58,439 nt of DNA from a bacterium (GCA_024276125.1 JAJRXT010000133.1:1-58439), one strand, 5' to 3'; shown: positions 27,370 through 37,030, counted from the stretch's first letter. Translations and numbers: made by a program. Notes: a model not told the origin generated them from the letters alone.

Positions 27370-27936
27370 ATGAGCGAATCAATAGAAAAATTATTACAGG
27401 ACAGCGCGGAGACTCACATTAAATGTATGAGTCAGCTTGCATTAATTGAAGATATAGTTCTGGAAATAACAGAGGCATTTCGCAGGGGGAAAAAGCTTTT
27501 TTTGTTTGGTAATGGCGGAAGCGCGGCACAAGCGCAGCATCTGGCGGCTGAATTTGTCAACCGTATGCTGCTTAACCGTAAAGCATTACCGGCAATAGCT
27601 CTAAATACTGATACTTCTATTATAACCTGTATATCCAATGATTTGGACTACCGGTATATATTCAGCCGGCAGATTGAAGCTTTAGGAGCAGCCGAAGATG
27701 TAGCATGGGGATTATCCACCAGCGGTAATTCGGCAAATGTTCTGCTGGCTTTAGCGGCAGCCCGGCAAATGGGCATAAAAACAATCGGATTTACCGGCGC
27801 AAAAGGCAAAAGGATGGCCTCGGTAGTAGACTATTGTTTTATGGCGCCCAATACAAACACACCCCGCATCCAAGAAGTACATCTTAGCGTCGGTCATATT
27901 ATTTGTGAGCTAGTGGAATCGACATTATTTTCATAA
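27370..27936 (+). CDS. gmhA: Phosphoheptose isomerase (sedoheptulose 7-phosphate isomerase)
   Basis: A 188-aa SIS-domain protein of GmhA length. Motifs seen are the phospho-sugar loop FGNGGSAAQAQHLAAEF (about 47-63), RKALPAIALNTD, the second loop STSGNSANVLLAL (about 116-128), and the C-terminal helix IQEVHLSVGHIICELVE with His and Glu ligands of the zinc-dependent isomerase. It converts sedoheptulose 7-phosphate to D-glycero-D-manno-heptose 7-phosphate, the first step of ADP-heptose synthesis for LPS core, supporting a diderm host. It stands alone rather than with hldE/gmhB. Confidence 0.93.
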   Translation: MSESIEKLLQDSAETHIKCMSQLALIEDIVLEITEAFRRGKKLFLFGNGGSAAQAQHLAAEFVNRMLLNRKALPAIALNTDTSIITCISNDLDYRYIFSRQIEALGAAEDVAWGLSTSGNSANVLLALAAARQMGIKTIGFTGAKGKRMASVVDYCFMAPNTNTPRIQEVHLSVGHIICELVESTLFS

Positions 27937-28289
27937 TATTTTTAGAATAAAAACACATTCCAAGCCTTTGCCGATTAACCCGCACAATAACCTGATTAAG
28001 CGGATTAGCCGAAGCAAGTTTTATAACTGACGCAAGGGTAGGTAAGCTAAACCAACCTAACATTTTTGTCTTGACATTTTGGTATAATTTTGTAAGGTAA
28101 GTGTGTCAAGATTATTTCTAAACGACTATTCTCCCCGATCAATTTATAAATTTAGATACTGTATAAAAAATATTTAATCTCCTACAGTTAAATACCTTAT
28201 ATAAAGTATCTAATACTAAGTTGCTTTTCAAAATTTCATGGTAGTTGAGCGTGGGTCATTCGACTCCGTACTTAAGCCCAACTCCTGAA

Positions 28290-28453
28290 AGGCTGCATCG
28301 TGATTAGAAAAACTGCCTTAATCAGTCATTTACGTGAAGCTTGTCCTCCAAGAAAACGAGGAACGGAATCCAGATTGAAAAATAGATTCCTGCTTCCGCA
28401 GGAATGACAGATTGAAAGCATTTTTCAGATTATAAGCAATTATGACACGGCCT
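28290..28453. repeat. MITE-like element, type H, with CTGAAA duplication
   Basis: Inverted termini AGGCTGCATCGTGATT and AATTATGACACGGCCT flank a GGAATCC/GATTCCTGCTTCCGCAGGAA hairpin. CTGAAA lies just before (28284-28289) and just after (28454-28459). The remainder of the 27937-28559 gap shows no gene on either strand. Confidence 0.7.
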
Positions 28454-28559
28454 CTGAAAACTCTTAAAGTCAGGGACTTTCCCAAAAGTTCCAAATTAAT
28501 GTTTTTTTAATGCAGCTTAGTATAAAATTTAAACCCATACAATTAACTTGGAGTAGAAG

Positions 28560-29807
28560 ATGCCTAAGATTTATATTATTGATGTAACCAATAGAGACGG
28601 TGTACAAACTTCCAGAATAGGTTTGGCTAAGCTTGAGAAAACTATGATAAACATCATGTTAAATGAAATGGGAGTATATCAAAGCGAATTTGGTTTTCCT
28701 TTTACTAATCATGAAGTAAGTTATATCAATGCAAATCTGGAACTGGTGGAAATGGGTGTGTTAAAACCCATTGTTCTTTCAGGTTGGTGTCGGGCATTAG
28801 TTCAGGATGTGGAACTTTCATTAAAACAAACTACGGTAAAAGACTTAAATATTTCCATTTCCGTATCCGATATTATGATTAAAGGTAAATTCCAAGGACG
28901 AAAAAACAGACAGGATATATTAAATTCCGCCGCAGATGCTCTGGATTATGCCAGAGAACACGGCATAAAAACCATTGGTTTAAATGCAGAAGATGCCTCC
29001 CGTGCAGATATGGATTACTTAATAGAATTCGGTTTAGTTGCTAAAAAACATGGGGCGGACAGGCTGCGTTACTGCGATACATTAGGCTATGATGATCCAT
29101 TCAGCATATACAAACGCATAAAACTATTGGCCCAAGAGACGCAATTGCCGATAGAAGTACATTGCCATAATGATCTTGGTATGGCGGTAGGCTGTTCTGT
29201 TGCCGGAGCTAAAGCCGCTATTGATGCCGGAGTAGACGCTTATATAAATACATGTGTTAATGGAGTCGGCGAACGCGCCGGTAATGCCGATTTAGTCTCT
29301 ACTATTTTAGCGGTATCAAAATCCAGCAACATGGCGCCCCTAAATTTATTAGATGAAAAAATCGACCTGTCAAAAGCCTGGCAGATAGGACGCTATGCAG
29401 CGTATGCTTTCGGGCTGCCTATTTCTATTAATCAAGTAGGTATAGGTAACAATGCCTTTGCCCATGAATCCGGTATCCATGCCGACGGCGCGCTAAAAGA
29501 CGCTCATAATTATGAATTATACGACTATAAAGAATTAGGACGCGGCGAACCTATCTTAGTTGATACCGGACGGCAGATTACTACCGGTGAATATGGAGGA
29601 ATCCGCGGTTTTAGAAATGTATACGACAACTTGGAAGTTGAATTTAAAAACGATAAAGAAGCCTGCCAAGTCCTTGAGCTTGCCCGCTATGCTAATGTAC
29701 ATACCCAAAAACCGCTGACTGATTATGAACTGCGTTTTATTGCGAAATACCCCAAAATAGTCAAAAAAATAATGACAGTAGCGCCTCCGGTATACAATGA
29801 AGATTAA
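28560..29807 (+). CDS. Homocitrate synthase / Re-citrate synthase-like DRE-TIM metallolyase
   Basis: A 415-aa member of the isopropylmalate/homocitrate synthase family. Visible are the N-terminal NRDGVQTSR (catalytic Arg and metal-binding Asp), EFGFPFTNHE, NAEDASRAD, the metal-binding HCHNDLGMAVG, VNGVGERAGNADL, and HESGIHADG. The protein lacks the C-terminal LeuA allosteric domain, excluding a typical 2-isopropylmalate synthase. Sequences of this type in Dehalococcoides, annotated as homocitrate synthase, were shown to be Re-face-specific citrate synthases, so citrate from acetyl-CoA and oxaloacetate is a serious candidate product. No nif, lysine or leucine genes are adjacent to favour another role. 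Confidence 0.8.
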   Translation: MPKIYIIDVTNRDGVQTSRIGLAKLEKTMINIMLNEMGVYQSEFGFPFTNHEVSYINANLELVEMGVLKPIVLSGWCRALVQDVELSLKQTTVKDLNISISVSDIMIKGKFQGRKNRQDILNSAADALDYAREHGIKTIGLNAEDASRADMDYLIEFGLVAKKHGADRLRYCDTLGYDDPFSIYKRIKLLAQETQLPIEVHCHNDLGMAVGCSVAGAKAAIDAGVDAYINTCVNGVGERAGNADLVSTILAVSKSSNMAPLNLLDEKIDLSKAWQIGRYAAYAFGLPISINQVGIGNNAFAHESGIHADGALKDAHNYELYDYKELGRGEPILVDTGRQITTGEYGGIRGFRNVYDNLEVEFKNDKEACQVLELARYANVHTQKPLTDYELRFIAKYPKIVKKIMTVAPPVYNED

Positions 29808-29842
29808 GAACATCAACTATATAATAAACCGGTAGGAAATTA

Positions 29843-30544
29843 ATGTTTGTTTTGGGTATAGAAACATCAACTAAATCCGCTAGTGCAGCTTTAATAGACC
29901 AAGATAGATTATTGGGTGAATTTTTTTTAAATGCAAAAGAACCTCACTCTCAAACTATTATTCCTATAATAGATGAATTATTAAAACAGCTTGATATCAA
30001 GCTTAATCAGATAGACGCTATAGCGGTTTGCGAGGGACCTGGAGCATTTACCGGTCTGCGCGTTGGACTGGCTGCTGTCAAGGGATTGGCTATGGCGCTT
30101 AGTATACCTGTTATTTGCGTATCCAGCTTGGATATATTGGTTAGCTGCCTTCCTTTTTCACCGTATTTGCTATGTCCTATACTGGATGCTAGGAAAAAAG
30201 AGGTCTATACTGCTTTTTATAAATGGAAGGACGGCAAATGCCGGCGGCTTTCAGACTATATGGTTATAAAACCCGAGGCGCTGGCCGATAAAATCAGCGA
30301 ACCGGCGGTCTTTTTGGGAGACGGGGTGGCCGCATACAGAGGGATTCTAACTGAATTATTGGCTCGCTATGCTAATTTTACAGATAATCTGCTATGCTCG
30401 CCTAGAGCATCAAGGTTGGCTTACATGGGCTTATCCAAGCTCAAATCCGGCGAGGCGCTGGATTATCATAAAATTGTTCCTTTATATATAAGGCGTCCTG
30501 AAGCGGAAGTTGCCTGGGATGCCAAGCAGGCTTTTAGAACATAA
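29843..30544 (+). CDS. tsaB: tRNA t6A synthesis protein TsaB
   Basis: A 233-aa ASKHA-fold protein with the TsaB start (LGIETSTKSASAAL), the H-S-Q motif in EPHSQTIIPIIDELL, and the signature GPGAFTGLRVGLAAVKGLA (about 66-84). Then comes PILDARKKEVYTA. TsaB is the non-catalytic partner of TsaD in forming N6-threonylcarbamoyladenosine at tRNA position 37. It lies 35 bp after the citrate/homocitrate synthase gene and may be co-transcribed. Confidence 0.93.
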   Translation: MFVLGIETSTKSASAALIDQDRLLGEFFLNAKEPHSQTIIPIIDELLKQLDIKLNQIDAIAVCEGPGAFTGLRVGLAAVKGLAMALSIPVICVSSLDILVSCLPFSPYLLCPILDARKKEVYTAFYKWKDGKCRRLSDYMVIKPEALADKISEPAVFLGDGVAAYRGILTELLARYANFTDNLLCSPRASRLAYMGLSKLKSGEALDYHKIVPLYIRRPEAEVAWDAKQAFRT

Positions 30545-30551
30545 ACATTGA

Positions 30552-30700
30552 TGTTTCGGCTTGGGGAAAACAGAAACAATCAGGTTCTTTATATTTGTCA
30601 TTCTTAAGGCCGAAGAATCTACTCGCATACGTGTACAGATTCTTCACTCCACTTCGTTTTGTTTAAGAATGACAAATATCTTAAGTCAAAAACATTGAAG
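30552..30700. repeat. Family C fragment and type K/family A element
   Basis: A family C half (TGTTTCGGCTTGGGG, 30552 on) is followed by a family A core (30597-30673) and a type K right end (CTTAAGTCAAAAACATT, 30680 on). Confidence 0.6.
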
Positions 30701-30725
30701 AAGAATTTCCCCTAAAGCGTAACAT

Positions 30726-31628
30726 ATGTCTGGTAATAATATGACTAATAATATTGACTTACACCTTCATTCTAATTGTTCTGACGGGGCTTATTCCCCT
30801 GAAAAATTGGTATTAAAGGCTAAAGAGAGCGGTCTTGACACTATTGCTCTAACAGATCATGATAATGTATCCGGCATATCGGCGGCAAAAACCGCAGGAT
30901 ATAAATACGGCTTAAAAGTCATTGCCGGAGTAGAGCTTAGTCTTACTTATAAAAAATATACGGGTATTCACCTGTTGGGCTATTATATTGATTGGGAAAA
31001 CAGAGTATTAACAGATGCGCTGGCTGATATAAGGCAAGTAAGAGCCAAGCGCGGCGATATGATAGTTGAGAAAATCAATATTTTATTAAAACAGGAAAAT
31101 AAAACCTTATTAAATATAAATGAATTAAAAAAAATAGCCAAAGGCTCTATCGGCAGACCGCATATATCGCAGATGCTTATTAAGGCAGGCCATGTAAATG
31201 ATGTGAATGAGGCTTTTGAGCGTTATTTGACGCCTTGTAATGTGCCTAAAAAGAAATTATCCCCGCAGGAAGGAATTGATCTGATTAAACAGGCTAAGGG
31301 ACTGCCGGTATTGGCTCATCCTACTATATTGACTGATGAGCGCGGCGCTGTAAGCGCGAAAGAACAGCATGAAGTAATAGACTACATGCTGGCGCAAGGT
31401 ATAATAGGGCTTGAGAGCTTTTATACTGGTTATGACAGCGCTCAGGCTGATTTTTTTGTACAACTTGCGCATAAATACAATTTGGTAACTACGGCTGGCA
31501 GTGATTTTCACCGTGAGAGCGGGCAGGCGCTCTTAGGGAAATTACATAAAGACTTAGCTATTCCTGCTGATGTGATAGCGCAGCTAGAGAATAAATATTT
31601 ACAGCTATACGGCACAATACCGGTTTAA
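30726..31628 (+). CDS. PHP-domain phosphoesterase (TrpH/RNase AM-like)
   Basis: A 300-aa PHP protein with the metal ligands in order: DLHLHSNCSDG, LTDHDNVSGI, a later His in GRPHISQMLI, LAHPT and GSDFHRESG. This is the pattern of the YciV/RNase AM and 3',5'-nucleoside bisphosphate phosphatase family, which clears pAp-type nucleotides or short RNA 5' ends. ATG at 30726 is used; a second ATG at 30741 lies nearer the first motif and is also possible. It is followed 19 bp later by guaA. Confidence 0.85.
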   Translation: MSGNNMTNNIDLHLHSNCSDGAYSPEKLVLKAKESGLDTIALTDHDNVSGISAAKTAGYKYGLKVIAGVELSLTYKKYTGIHLLGYYIDWENRVLTDALADIRQVRAKRGDMIVEKINILLKQENKTLLNINELKKIAKGSIGRPHISQMLIKAGHVNDVNEAFERYLTPCNVPKKKLSPQEGIDLIKQAKGLPVLAHPTILTDERGAVSAKEQHEVIDYMLAQGIIGLESFYTGYDSAQADFFVQLAHKYNLVTTAGSDFHRESGQALLGKLHKDLAIPADVIAQLENKYLQLYGTIPV

Positions 31629-31647
31629 TTAACAGAGTAATAATATT

Positions 31648-33192
31648 ATGGATATTAATGCACAAAAAATAATTGTTTTAGATTTCGGCTCGCAATACAG
31701 CCAGTTGATTGCCAGGCGCATACGCGAGGCTAAGGTTTTTTCGCAGATTCTGCCCTTTAATACGTCTATTAATGAGATTAGAAAACTAAAACCGCATGGT
31801 ATTATTTTATCCGGCGGACCGTGCAGTATTTATGATGAAAAAGCGCCTTATCCCGATACCGGTATATTTGATTTGGATATTCCAATTTTGGGTATCTGCT
31901 ATGGTATGCAGCTTATATGTAAAAAATTTGGCGGTACAGTAGCCAGAGCGCAAAGGCGCGAGTATGGTTCCGCCCAATTATTGGTGGATGAACAAGAGGG
32001 CTTTTTAAATAATCTCACCTCTCCTTTAGCGGTTTGGATGAGTCATGGGGATCAATTATCCACGCTTCCCGCTGATTTTATCCGCATCGCTCATACGGAT
32101 AACAGTCCTATTGCGGCTATGCGCCATAAAGTGCGCCCCTTATACGGCGTGCAGTTTCACCCTGAGGTGGCGCATACTCCGCAAGGCGCTGAAATTATAG
32201 AAAATTTCCTGTTTAATATCTGCAAATGCGAACCTAGTTGGAATATGAGTTCATTTGTAAGTGAGGCTATTTGCAATATTAGACGGCAGGCGGGGCACAA
32301 ACATGTTATTTGCGCACTTTCCGGCGGAGTGGATTCTTCTGTAGTCGCCCTGTTGTTACATAAGGCTATTGGCGATAAATTATACTGTATTTTTGTGGAT
32401 AACGGGTTGTTGCGTAAAGGCGAGGCGCAGGCGGTTAAAAATACATTTGCCGGACGCTTTCATATAAATTTGAATTGTGTCGCTGCTAGTGAGCGTTTTT
32501 CAGATAAACTGTACGGGGTAACTGATCCGGAAAAAAAGCGAAAAATTATCGGTAATGAATTTATATATTTATTTGAAGAAGAAGCGCATAAATTGGGTAA
32601 AATAGACTTTTTAGCGCAAGGTACGCTTTATCCTGACGTAATTGAAAGCATATCGATTATGGGACCATCCAGCACGATTAAAAGCCACCATAATGTAGGG
32701 GGCTTACCTGAAACCATGAAGCTTGAGTTAATTGAGCCGTTGCGCGAATTATTTAAAGATGAGGTAAGGCTGGTGGGTAAGGAATTGGGATTGGCCGAAA
32801 CTATTATAGGGCGGCATCCATTCCCAGGACCGGGACTTGCCATACGAATTTTGGGCGAAATTACCAAAGAACGTCTTAATATGTTAAGAGAGGCCGACGC
32901 TATAGTTATTCAGGAATTTAAACGCAGCGGCTGGTATAATAAGGTCTGGCAAGCCTTTGCCGTCCTATTGCCTATAAGGACCGTAGGGGTAATGGGTGAT
33001 GAGCGCACTTATGATAATGTGATAGCGCTTAGGGCGGTAAACAGTCAAGACGGCATGACGGCCGATTGGGTGAGGCTGCCTTATGAATTACTAAATATTA
33101 TATCAAATCGTATTATAAACGAGGTAGCCGGTATAAACCGCGTAACTTATGATATTTCATCCAAACCGCCTAGCACCATAGAGTGGGAATAA
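31648..33192 (+). CDS. guaA: GMP synthase (glutamine-hydrolysing)
   Basis: A 514-aa two-domain enzyme. The N-terminal class I amidotransferase has nucleophile Cys in LGICYGMQL (about 89-97) and His/Glu in FHPEV. The ATP-pyrophosphatase domain has the PP-loop LSGGVDSS, then [14 protein letters not shown], and the dimerisation domain ends [14 protein letters not shown], the invariant C-terminus. It converts XMP to GMP in the cytoplasm. Complete, with no frame defect. It contributes to purine supply together with purA at 55977. Confidence 0.97.
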   Translation: MDINAQKIIVLDFGSQYSQLIARRIREAKVFSQILPFNTSINEIRKLKPHGIILSGGPCSIYDEKAPYPDTGIFDLDIPILGICYGMQLICKKFGGTVARAQRREYGSAQLLVDEQEGFLNNLTSPLAVWMSHGDQLSTLPADFIRIAHTDNSPIAAMRHKVRPLYGVQFHPEVAHTPQGAEIIENFLFNICKCEPSWNMSSFVSEAICNIRRQAGHKHVICALSGGVDSSVVALLLHKAIGDKLYCIFVDNGLLRKGEAQAVKNTFAGRFHINLNCVAASERFSDKLYGVTDPEKKRKIIGNEFIYLFEEEAHKLGKIDFLAQGTLYPDVIESISIMGPSSTIKSHHNVGGLPETMKLELIEPLRELFKDEVRLVGKELGLAETIIGRHPFPGPGLAIRILGEITKERLNMLREADAIVIQEFKRSGWYNKVWQAFAVLLPIRTVGVMGDERTYDNVIALRAVNSQDGMTADWVRLPYELLNIISNRIINEVAGINRVTYDISSKPPSTIEWE

Positions 33193-33216
33193 AAAGGAGT
33201 ATCATTTATATTATTT

Positions 33217-33395
33217 AACCCAAGTTACTATCTTATGGTGAAATTATCCATTTTTGTCATTCTTCAGCTTTCAGCCGAAGAATCTCCCCCCGCAATAGCG
33301 AGTAGATTCTTCATTCCGCTTCGCTTCATTCATAATGACAACTATGTAAAACCAAATATTTCTAAAAACAAACCTATAGGTAGCAACTTGAGTTA
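33217..33395. repeat. MITE-like element, type F
   Basis: Terminal inversion ACCCAAGTTACTATC / GATAGGTAGCAACTTGAGT-like, with a family A core at 33256-33340 containing the CTCCCCCC variant seen at 8880. It is closely related to the 8818 copy in same-order segments. Confidence 0.75.
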
Positions 33396-33416
33396 GCTTA
33401 TAAACAATTGCAAGAG

Positions 33417-33504
33417 TGGTGGATTCGGGGTAATCAATAGATAATTTTATTGTCTTTAATGGATAATGTATATCTATTATATAAGCCCCTTAATCCACCC
33501 TACA
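33417..33504. repeat. Dispersed repeat, type L
   Basis: It runs from GTGGATTCGGGGTAATCAAT to CCCCTTAATCCACCC, nearly identical to 44499-44587. Confidence 0.7.
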
Positions 33505-33553
33505 GTATAGGCTTCAACAGCCATGGGGAAGTCTCTAAAATTGGACTATACCG

Positions 33554-33640
33554 TTATTTATCTTCTATTATCAAATGACTTATAAAGCCGATTATTGCCA
33601 GTACAAATAAACCACAGATTATAAGCTGCCATTTTATCAT
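33554..33640 (-). CDS. Possible 28-aa single-helix membrane peptide
   Basis: The frame MIKWQLIICGLFVLAIIG... ends SHLIIEDK. It has a basic residue, one hydrophobic helix of about 19 residues and a charged tail, the usual form of small membrane proteins. It lies in an otherwise empty 400-bp stretch before eutN. No clear ribosome site is visible upstream, so chance is possible. Confidence 0.3.
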   Translation of the reverse strand: MIKWQLIICGLFVLAIIGFISHLIIEDK

Positions 33641-33910
33641 AGTATTAGTCCGGTAGTTAAAAAAAAATGGAAAAATGTTCTTATATAAAATTTTTCAGTC
33701 AGTTACTTATGTTTTGACAAACCTAAGTTGATTTTAAATAAATTGCAATATCCATACCCGTAAACAGACCAAGGCTGGCAAACGCTAACTTGTTATTTTA
33801 ATTAAATGTTTTCGTGTATTTGTTTGTCAGTGTCTTATATGTTTGATTGTTGATTAGTTGCTAATATGAAACAGGATGTCTCTTTTTTGCCACAACGATA
33901 AGAATAAAAT

Positions 33911-34177
33911 ATGTTTTTAGGAAAAGTAATCGGCACAGTGGTTGCCACTAGAAAATATGATGACCTAGAGGGGGTCAAATTTCTTATAATACAGCCTGTA
34001 AATCATAGGCATAAACCTATTAGAGAGCCTTTAATAGCCGTAGATACCATGCGGGCAGGTCCCGGCGAATTGGTTTTCTTAGAAGACGGACGCGAGGCGT
34101 CTTTTACTTTGGACAAGAGCTTTGTGCCGGTGGATGCTGCTGTGGTGGGTATTGTGGATTCGGTATATGTAGATTAA
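33911..34177 (+). CDS. EutN/CcmL-family microcompartment vertex protein (solitary)
   Basis: An 88-aa protein, the full length of EutN/CcmL pentamers. The start MFLGKVIGTVVATRKYDDLEG, the LLIVQP-like FLIIQPVNHR strand, AVDTMRAGPGELV and the ending VDAAVVGIVDSVYVD are all family features. These pentamers cap icosahedral shells of carboxysomes and metabolosomes. Neither hexameric BMC-domain shell proteins nor cargo enzymes are in the window, so its role here is unknown. A 718-bp non-coding region lies upstream. Confidence 0.92.
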   Translation: MFLGKVIGTVVATRKYDDLEGVKFLIIQPVNHRHKPIREPLIAVDTMRAGPGELVFLEDGREASFTLDKSFVPVDAAVVGIVDSVYVD

Positions 34178-34183
34178 GCGTTT

Positions 34184-34258
34184 GTCATTCTGTACGAAAC
34201 GTAAGTGGAGTGAAGAATCTACAGCCTACGTGAGCAGTCGCTTCGCTCAGGGTGACAG
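34184..34258. repeat. Family A hairpin, diverged
   Basis: It starts GTCATTCTGTACGAAACG and ends CAGGGTGACAG. The second arm is shortened (GAGCAGTCGCTTCG). It lies between the converging eutN and UbiB-like genes. Confidence 0.6.
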
Positions 34259-34316
34259 TAAGTGAAAACGGTAGCCACAAAATCCGTTAGCAAGCTGTTT
34301 GCTCCAGTGCAGGCGG

Positions 34317-35999
34317 CTACCGATTTCTTCTGGCGACTATGAAGACCACCCATATTCCCAAAACTACAGCCATAATATATCCGAAAATACCCAGCGCTGA
34401 TACCTCATAAATAAGCGGCCTGATTTTGGCTTGAATTACTAATGAAGATGCAATCCCCAAACCGGCCGCTATTACGGACAGCGCAATGGCTGTTACTAGG
34501 TTGCTGATTTTTTTGATAAAATTTTCTGTACCCACAATATTTATATTTACTACTAATTTCTGCTGCTCGAGCATGGTGAGAATATTCGCAGACTGCCTTG
34601 GAAAACAGCGTAATAAATCTTTTATTCCGGAAACAAAGTGAATAAAATCGGCCGCATATTTTTTGGGATCAAACTTTTGCTCCATGATCAAATTTTTGGC
34701 AAAGGTAGCGCTGTGCTTTAGGAAATCAAAACCGGGGTCTATTTTTTTTATAGCGCCCTCAATGGTAATGAGCGCCCTACTGGTAAAGAGCATCGTAGAT
34801 GGTATTTTCATCTTATTGCGCACACCGACATTTATAGCATCTTCAAGTAAAGTCCCGATACTCACCGTATTTAGGGAAATATTCATATAATGTTCTGAAA
34901 ATTTTCGGATATCTTCTTTAAACGCTTCTTTATTAACATCCTCGGTGATTGAGCCTACAGCCATATATCCCTTAACCACCAGATCATAATCCTTTAAAAA
35001 AATACCCGCAAAACATTCTATAAAAGCATCCATAAAGTATTTTTCCAAAATTCCGACCATACCGCAGTCAATTACCCCGATTACCTCATTCTCCATAATA
35101 ATAAAATTCCCGGGATGCGGATCAGCGTGAAAAAAACCGTCAATAAGCATTTGTTTTAAAGTAAGCTGGAACAAATTATATGCGATTTTCCTAAGGTCAT
35201 ATCCAGCATCTCTTAGCGCTTTTAAATTCCCCACGGAGATACCTTCTAACATTTCCATAACCAGTATTCGCGGGGAGGTATATTCCCAGTGTACCAGAGG
35301 GAAATGCACTTCTTTTTTATCCTTGAAATTATTTTGAAAACGCTCTATATTGCGGCCTTCCATAACAAAGTCAAGCTCGTTTTTTATTACTGTTTCAAAT
35401 TCTTTGACAATATCGGCAGGACATAGAAGAGGATTATCTTTTTGTATCATTTTCTGTATCTGATTAGCCAGAAAATACAATATCTTAATATCAGCATTAA
35501 TAATATGCTCAATACCCGGTTTTCTGACTTTAACCACCACTTTTTCACCGCTTTTCAGTCTAGCCGCATGGACCTGACCGATAGAAGCGGATGCTATGGG
35601 TGTTTTGTCTATATACTCAAAAACCTCGTCCATATTTTTGCCGAATTCGGTTTCAAACACCATATCCATTTTTTCAAAGTCAAGCGGGGCGGCGCTGTCT
35701 TGCAGCTTTTCAAACTCTGCAATATATTCTTTGGGGATCTGATCTTTTCTGGTACTTAAAATCTGACCCAATTTAATGAAAGTAGGCCCCAACTCTTCAA
35801 AAACCATAGCCATACGCTGCGGGTTTGTATATTTTTCTTTTTCGCTGTCAGCATCTTTTCTTAGCATCAAACGCTTGCCAAGCGATATATAAGTATCTAA
35901 TCCGCTCAATTTGACCAGGTGTCCCAAACCATGCCGGACAAAAGAATTCACAATTTGTCTTAAGCGTTTAATATTGGAAATTTTTTTATATGTTGACAA
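34317..35999 (-). CDS. ABC1/UbiB/AarF-family atypical protein kinase
   Basis: A 560-aa protein. The ABC1 motif KxGQ appears as FIKLGQILSTRKD (about 73-85), followed by the Ala-rich nucleotide loop ASIGQVHAARL, VVVKVRKPG, and the catalytic loop FHADPHPGNF with IGVIDCGMVG (DFG-like). The C-terminus has two membrane helices (about 500-555). Family members support quinone biosynthesis or lipid transport at the inner membrane through ATPase activity. No other ubiquinone or menaquinone genes are nearby. Confidence 0.92.
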   Translation of the reverse strand: MSTYKKISNIKRLRQIVNSFVRHGLGHLVKLSGLDTYISLGKRLMLRKDADSEKEKYTNPQRMAMVFEELGPTFIKLGQILSTRKDQIPKEYIAEFEKLQDSAAPLDFEKMDMVFETEFGKNMDEVFEYIDKTPIASASIGQVHAARLKSGEKVVVKVRKPGIEHIINADIKILYFLANQIQKMIQKDNPLLCPADIVKEFETVIKNELDFVMEGRNIERFQNNFKDKKEVHFPLVHWEYTSPRILVMEMLEGISVGNLKALRDAGYDLRKIAYNLFQLTLKQMLIDGFFHADPHPGNFIIMENEVIGVIDCGMVGILEKYFMDAFIECFAGIFLKDYDLVVKGYMAVGSITEDVNKEAFKEDIRKFSEHYMNISLNTVSIGTLLEDAINVGVRNKMKIPSTMLFTSRALITIEGAIKKIDPGFDFLKHSATFAKNLIMEQKFDPKKYAADFIHFVSGIKDLLRCFPRQSANILTMLEQQKLVVNINIVGTENFIKKISNLVTAIALSVIAAGLGIASSLVIQAKIRPLIYEVSALGIFGYIMAVVLGIWVVFIVARRNR

Positions 36000-36143
36000 A
36001 AATTATTCTCCTAAAACACCTTATGGCCTTAATTCTTTTCGGGTAATATATTCTTTATCGGGTATTATTGCCTGTCTGGATTCTTGGGCCTGATTACATA
36101 AATGGTAATGAACAAAAAAACTTATCACGCCTTCTGTGCGGGG

Positions 36144-36362
36144 AGGCCGTGTCACAATTGCTTATAAGCTGAAATTTGTTCTCAATCTGTAATTCCTTCA
36201 AAGGAAGAAATCCAGCCTTTTCAACAAGTTATGGGTTCCTGCCTTCGCAGGAATGACAGAAAAAAAGCAGTTTTTCTAATTACGACACAGCCTCGGGCTA
36301 TTGCAGCCGCCAACTTAAAAAATCGGCTATGACAAGCGGGTTTAAAACCCGCGGCTACAAAG
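36144..36362. repeat. Type H element and family E repeat
   Basis: Type H at 36144-36293 has ends AGGCCGTGTCACAATTG and AATTACGACACAGCCT, with the CTGCCTTCGCAGGAA hairpin inside. A family E repeat (GCAGCCGC...GCGGCTAC) follows at 36304-36359. The rest of the 467-bp gap holds no gene. Confidence 0.7.
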
Positions 36363-36466
36363 GGGAAAAATGAAAATTCCCGCGCTATAAAATAGGTACA
36401 TATGTTGCATCAAATAAGAATGCCAAATAAAACTATTGGTCTAACTTATTTTATAAGGTAATTATT

Positions 36467-37030
36467 ATGAAATTAAAAAAACGCCTCATTTCTTTTCCGG
36501 TTGGTCTGGTACTCTTTATTTTTTTGTTAGTAAGTATTGTCAGTTGGAATTGCTATTTAATTAATTCCAAACAACAAGCGATTACAAATCAGCTTAATAT
36601 AAGTATTGCCTTATTAAGTGAGATTAAGACTACGCAAAATTTTCATTTTAACACAATTGTAGCAAACAAATTAAAACAATTAAGGCAACTTAAATCAAAT
36701 AGTAAAAAGCTGTATTATTTTAATCAGTTCTCATCGATTTTTATCTTAGTCGGCTCTGTTTTATTATGCGTTGTATTTTGGCGGAGTATGAAAACCTTTG
36801 ATTATCAATTAAATTCCCTTATAAGAGAGCTGTCTAATATAACCAGAAAAAATTTGAGTAGTTATGACTTAAACTATTCGGTAAAAAACAAGTTTATTTT
36901 TGAAATAGATTATCTAGCCAATATGCTAAAACAAATTACGGCGGATTTTAAGTCTACGCTCAGACATAAAAACGGGATGCTGGCAATGATACACAGACGC
37001 AACAAAGAGCTTGAACGGCAGCAGTTTTAA
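36467..37030 (+). CDS. Two-helix membrane protein resembling a truncated sensor
   Basis: A 187-aa protein with a membrane helix at about 9-33, a short periplasmic helical segment (35-80), a second helix at 84-105, and a cytosolic region with HAMP-like amphipathic helices (FDYQLNSLIRELSNI...IDYLANMLKQI). This is the input half of a histidine kinase or chemoreceptor, but no kinase, cyclase or methyl-accepting domain follows: several stops lie after residue 187 and the next gene is on the other strand. It is either a naturally short protein or a sensor cut back long ago. Confidence 0.55.
   Translation: MKLKKRLISFPVGLVLFIFLLVSIVSWNCYLINSKQQAITNQLNISIALLSEIKTTQNFHFNTIVANKLKQLRQLKSNSKKLYYFNQFSSIFILVGSVLLCVVFWRSMKTFDYQLNSLIRELSNITRKNLSSYDLNYSVKNKFIFEIDYLANMLKQITADFKSTLRHKNGMLAMIHRRNKELERQQF

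Noticed and set aside
28071-28099. Promoter at TTGACATTTTGGTATAAT
   Set aside because: TTGACA and TATAAT are only 6 bp apart; with correct spacing neither hexamer has a good partner, and the next gene is 470 bp away.
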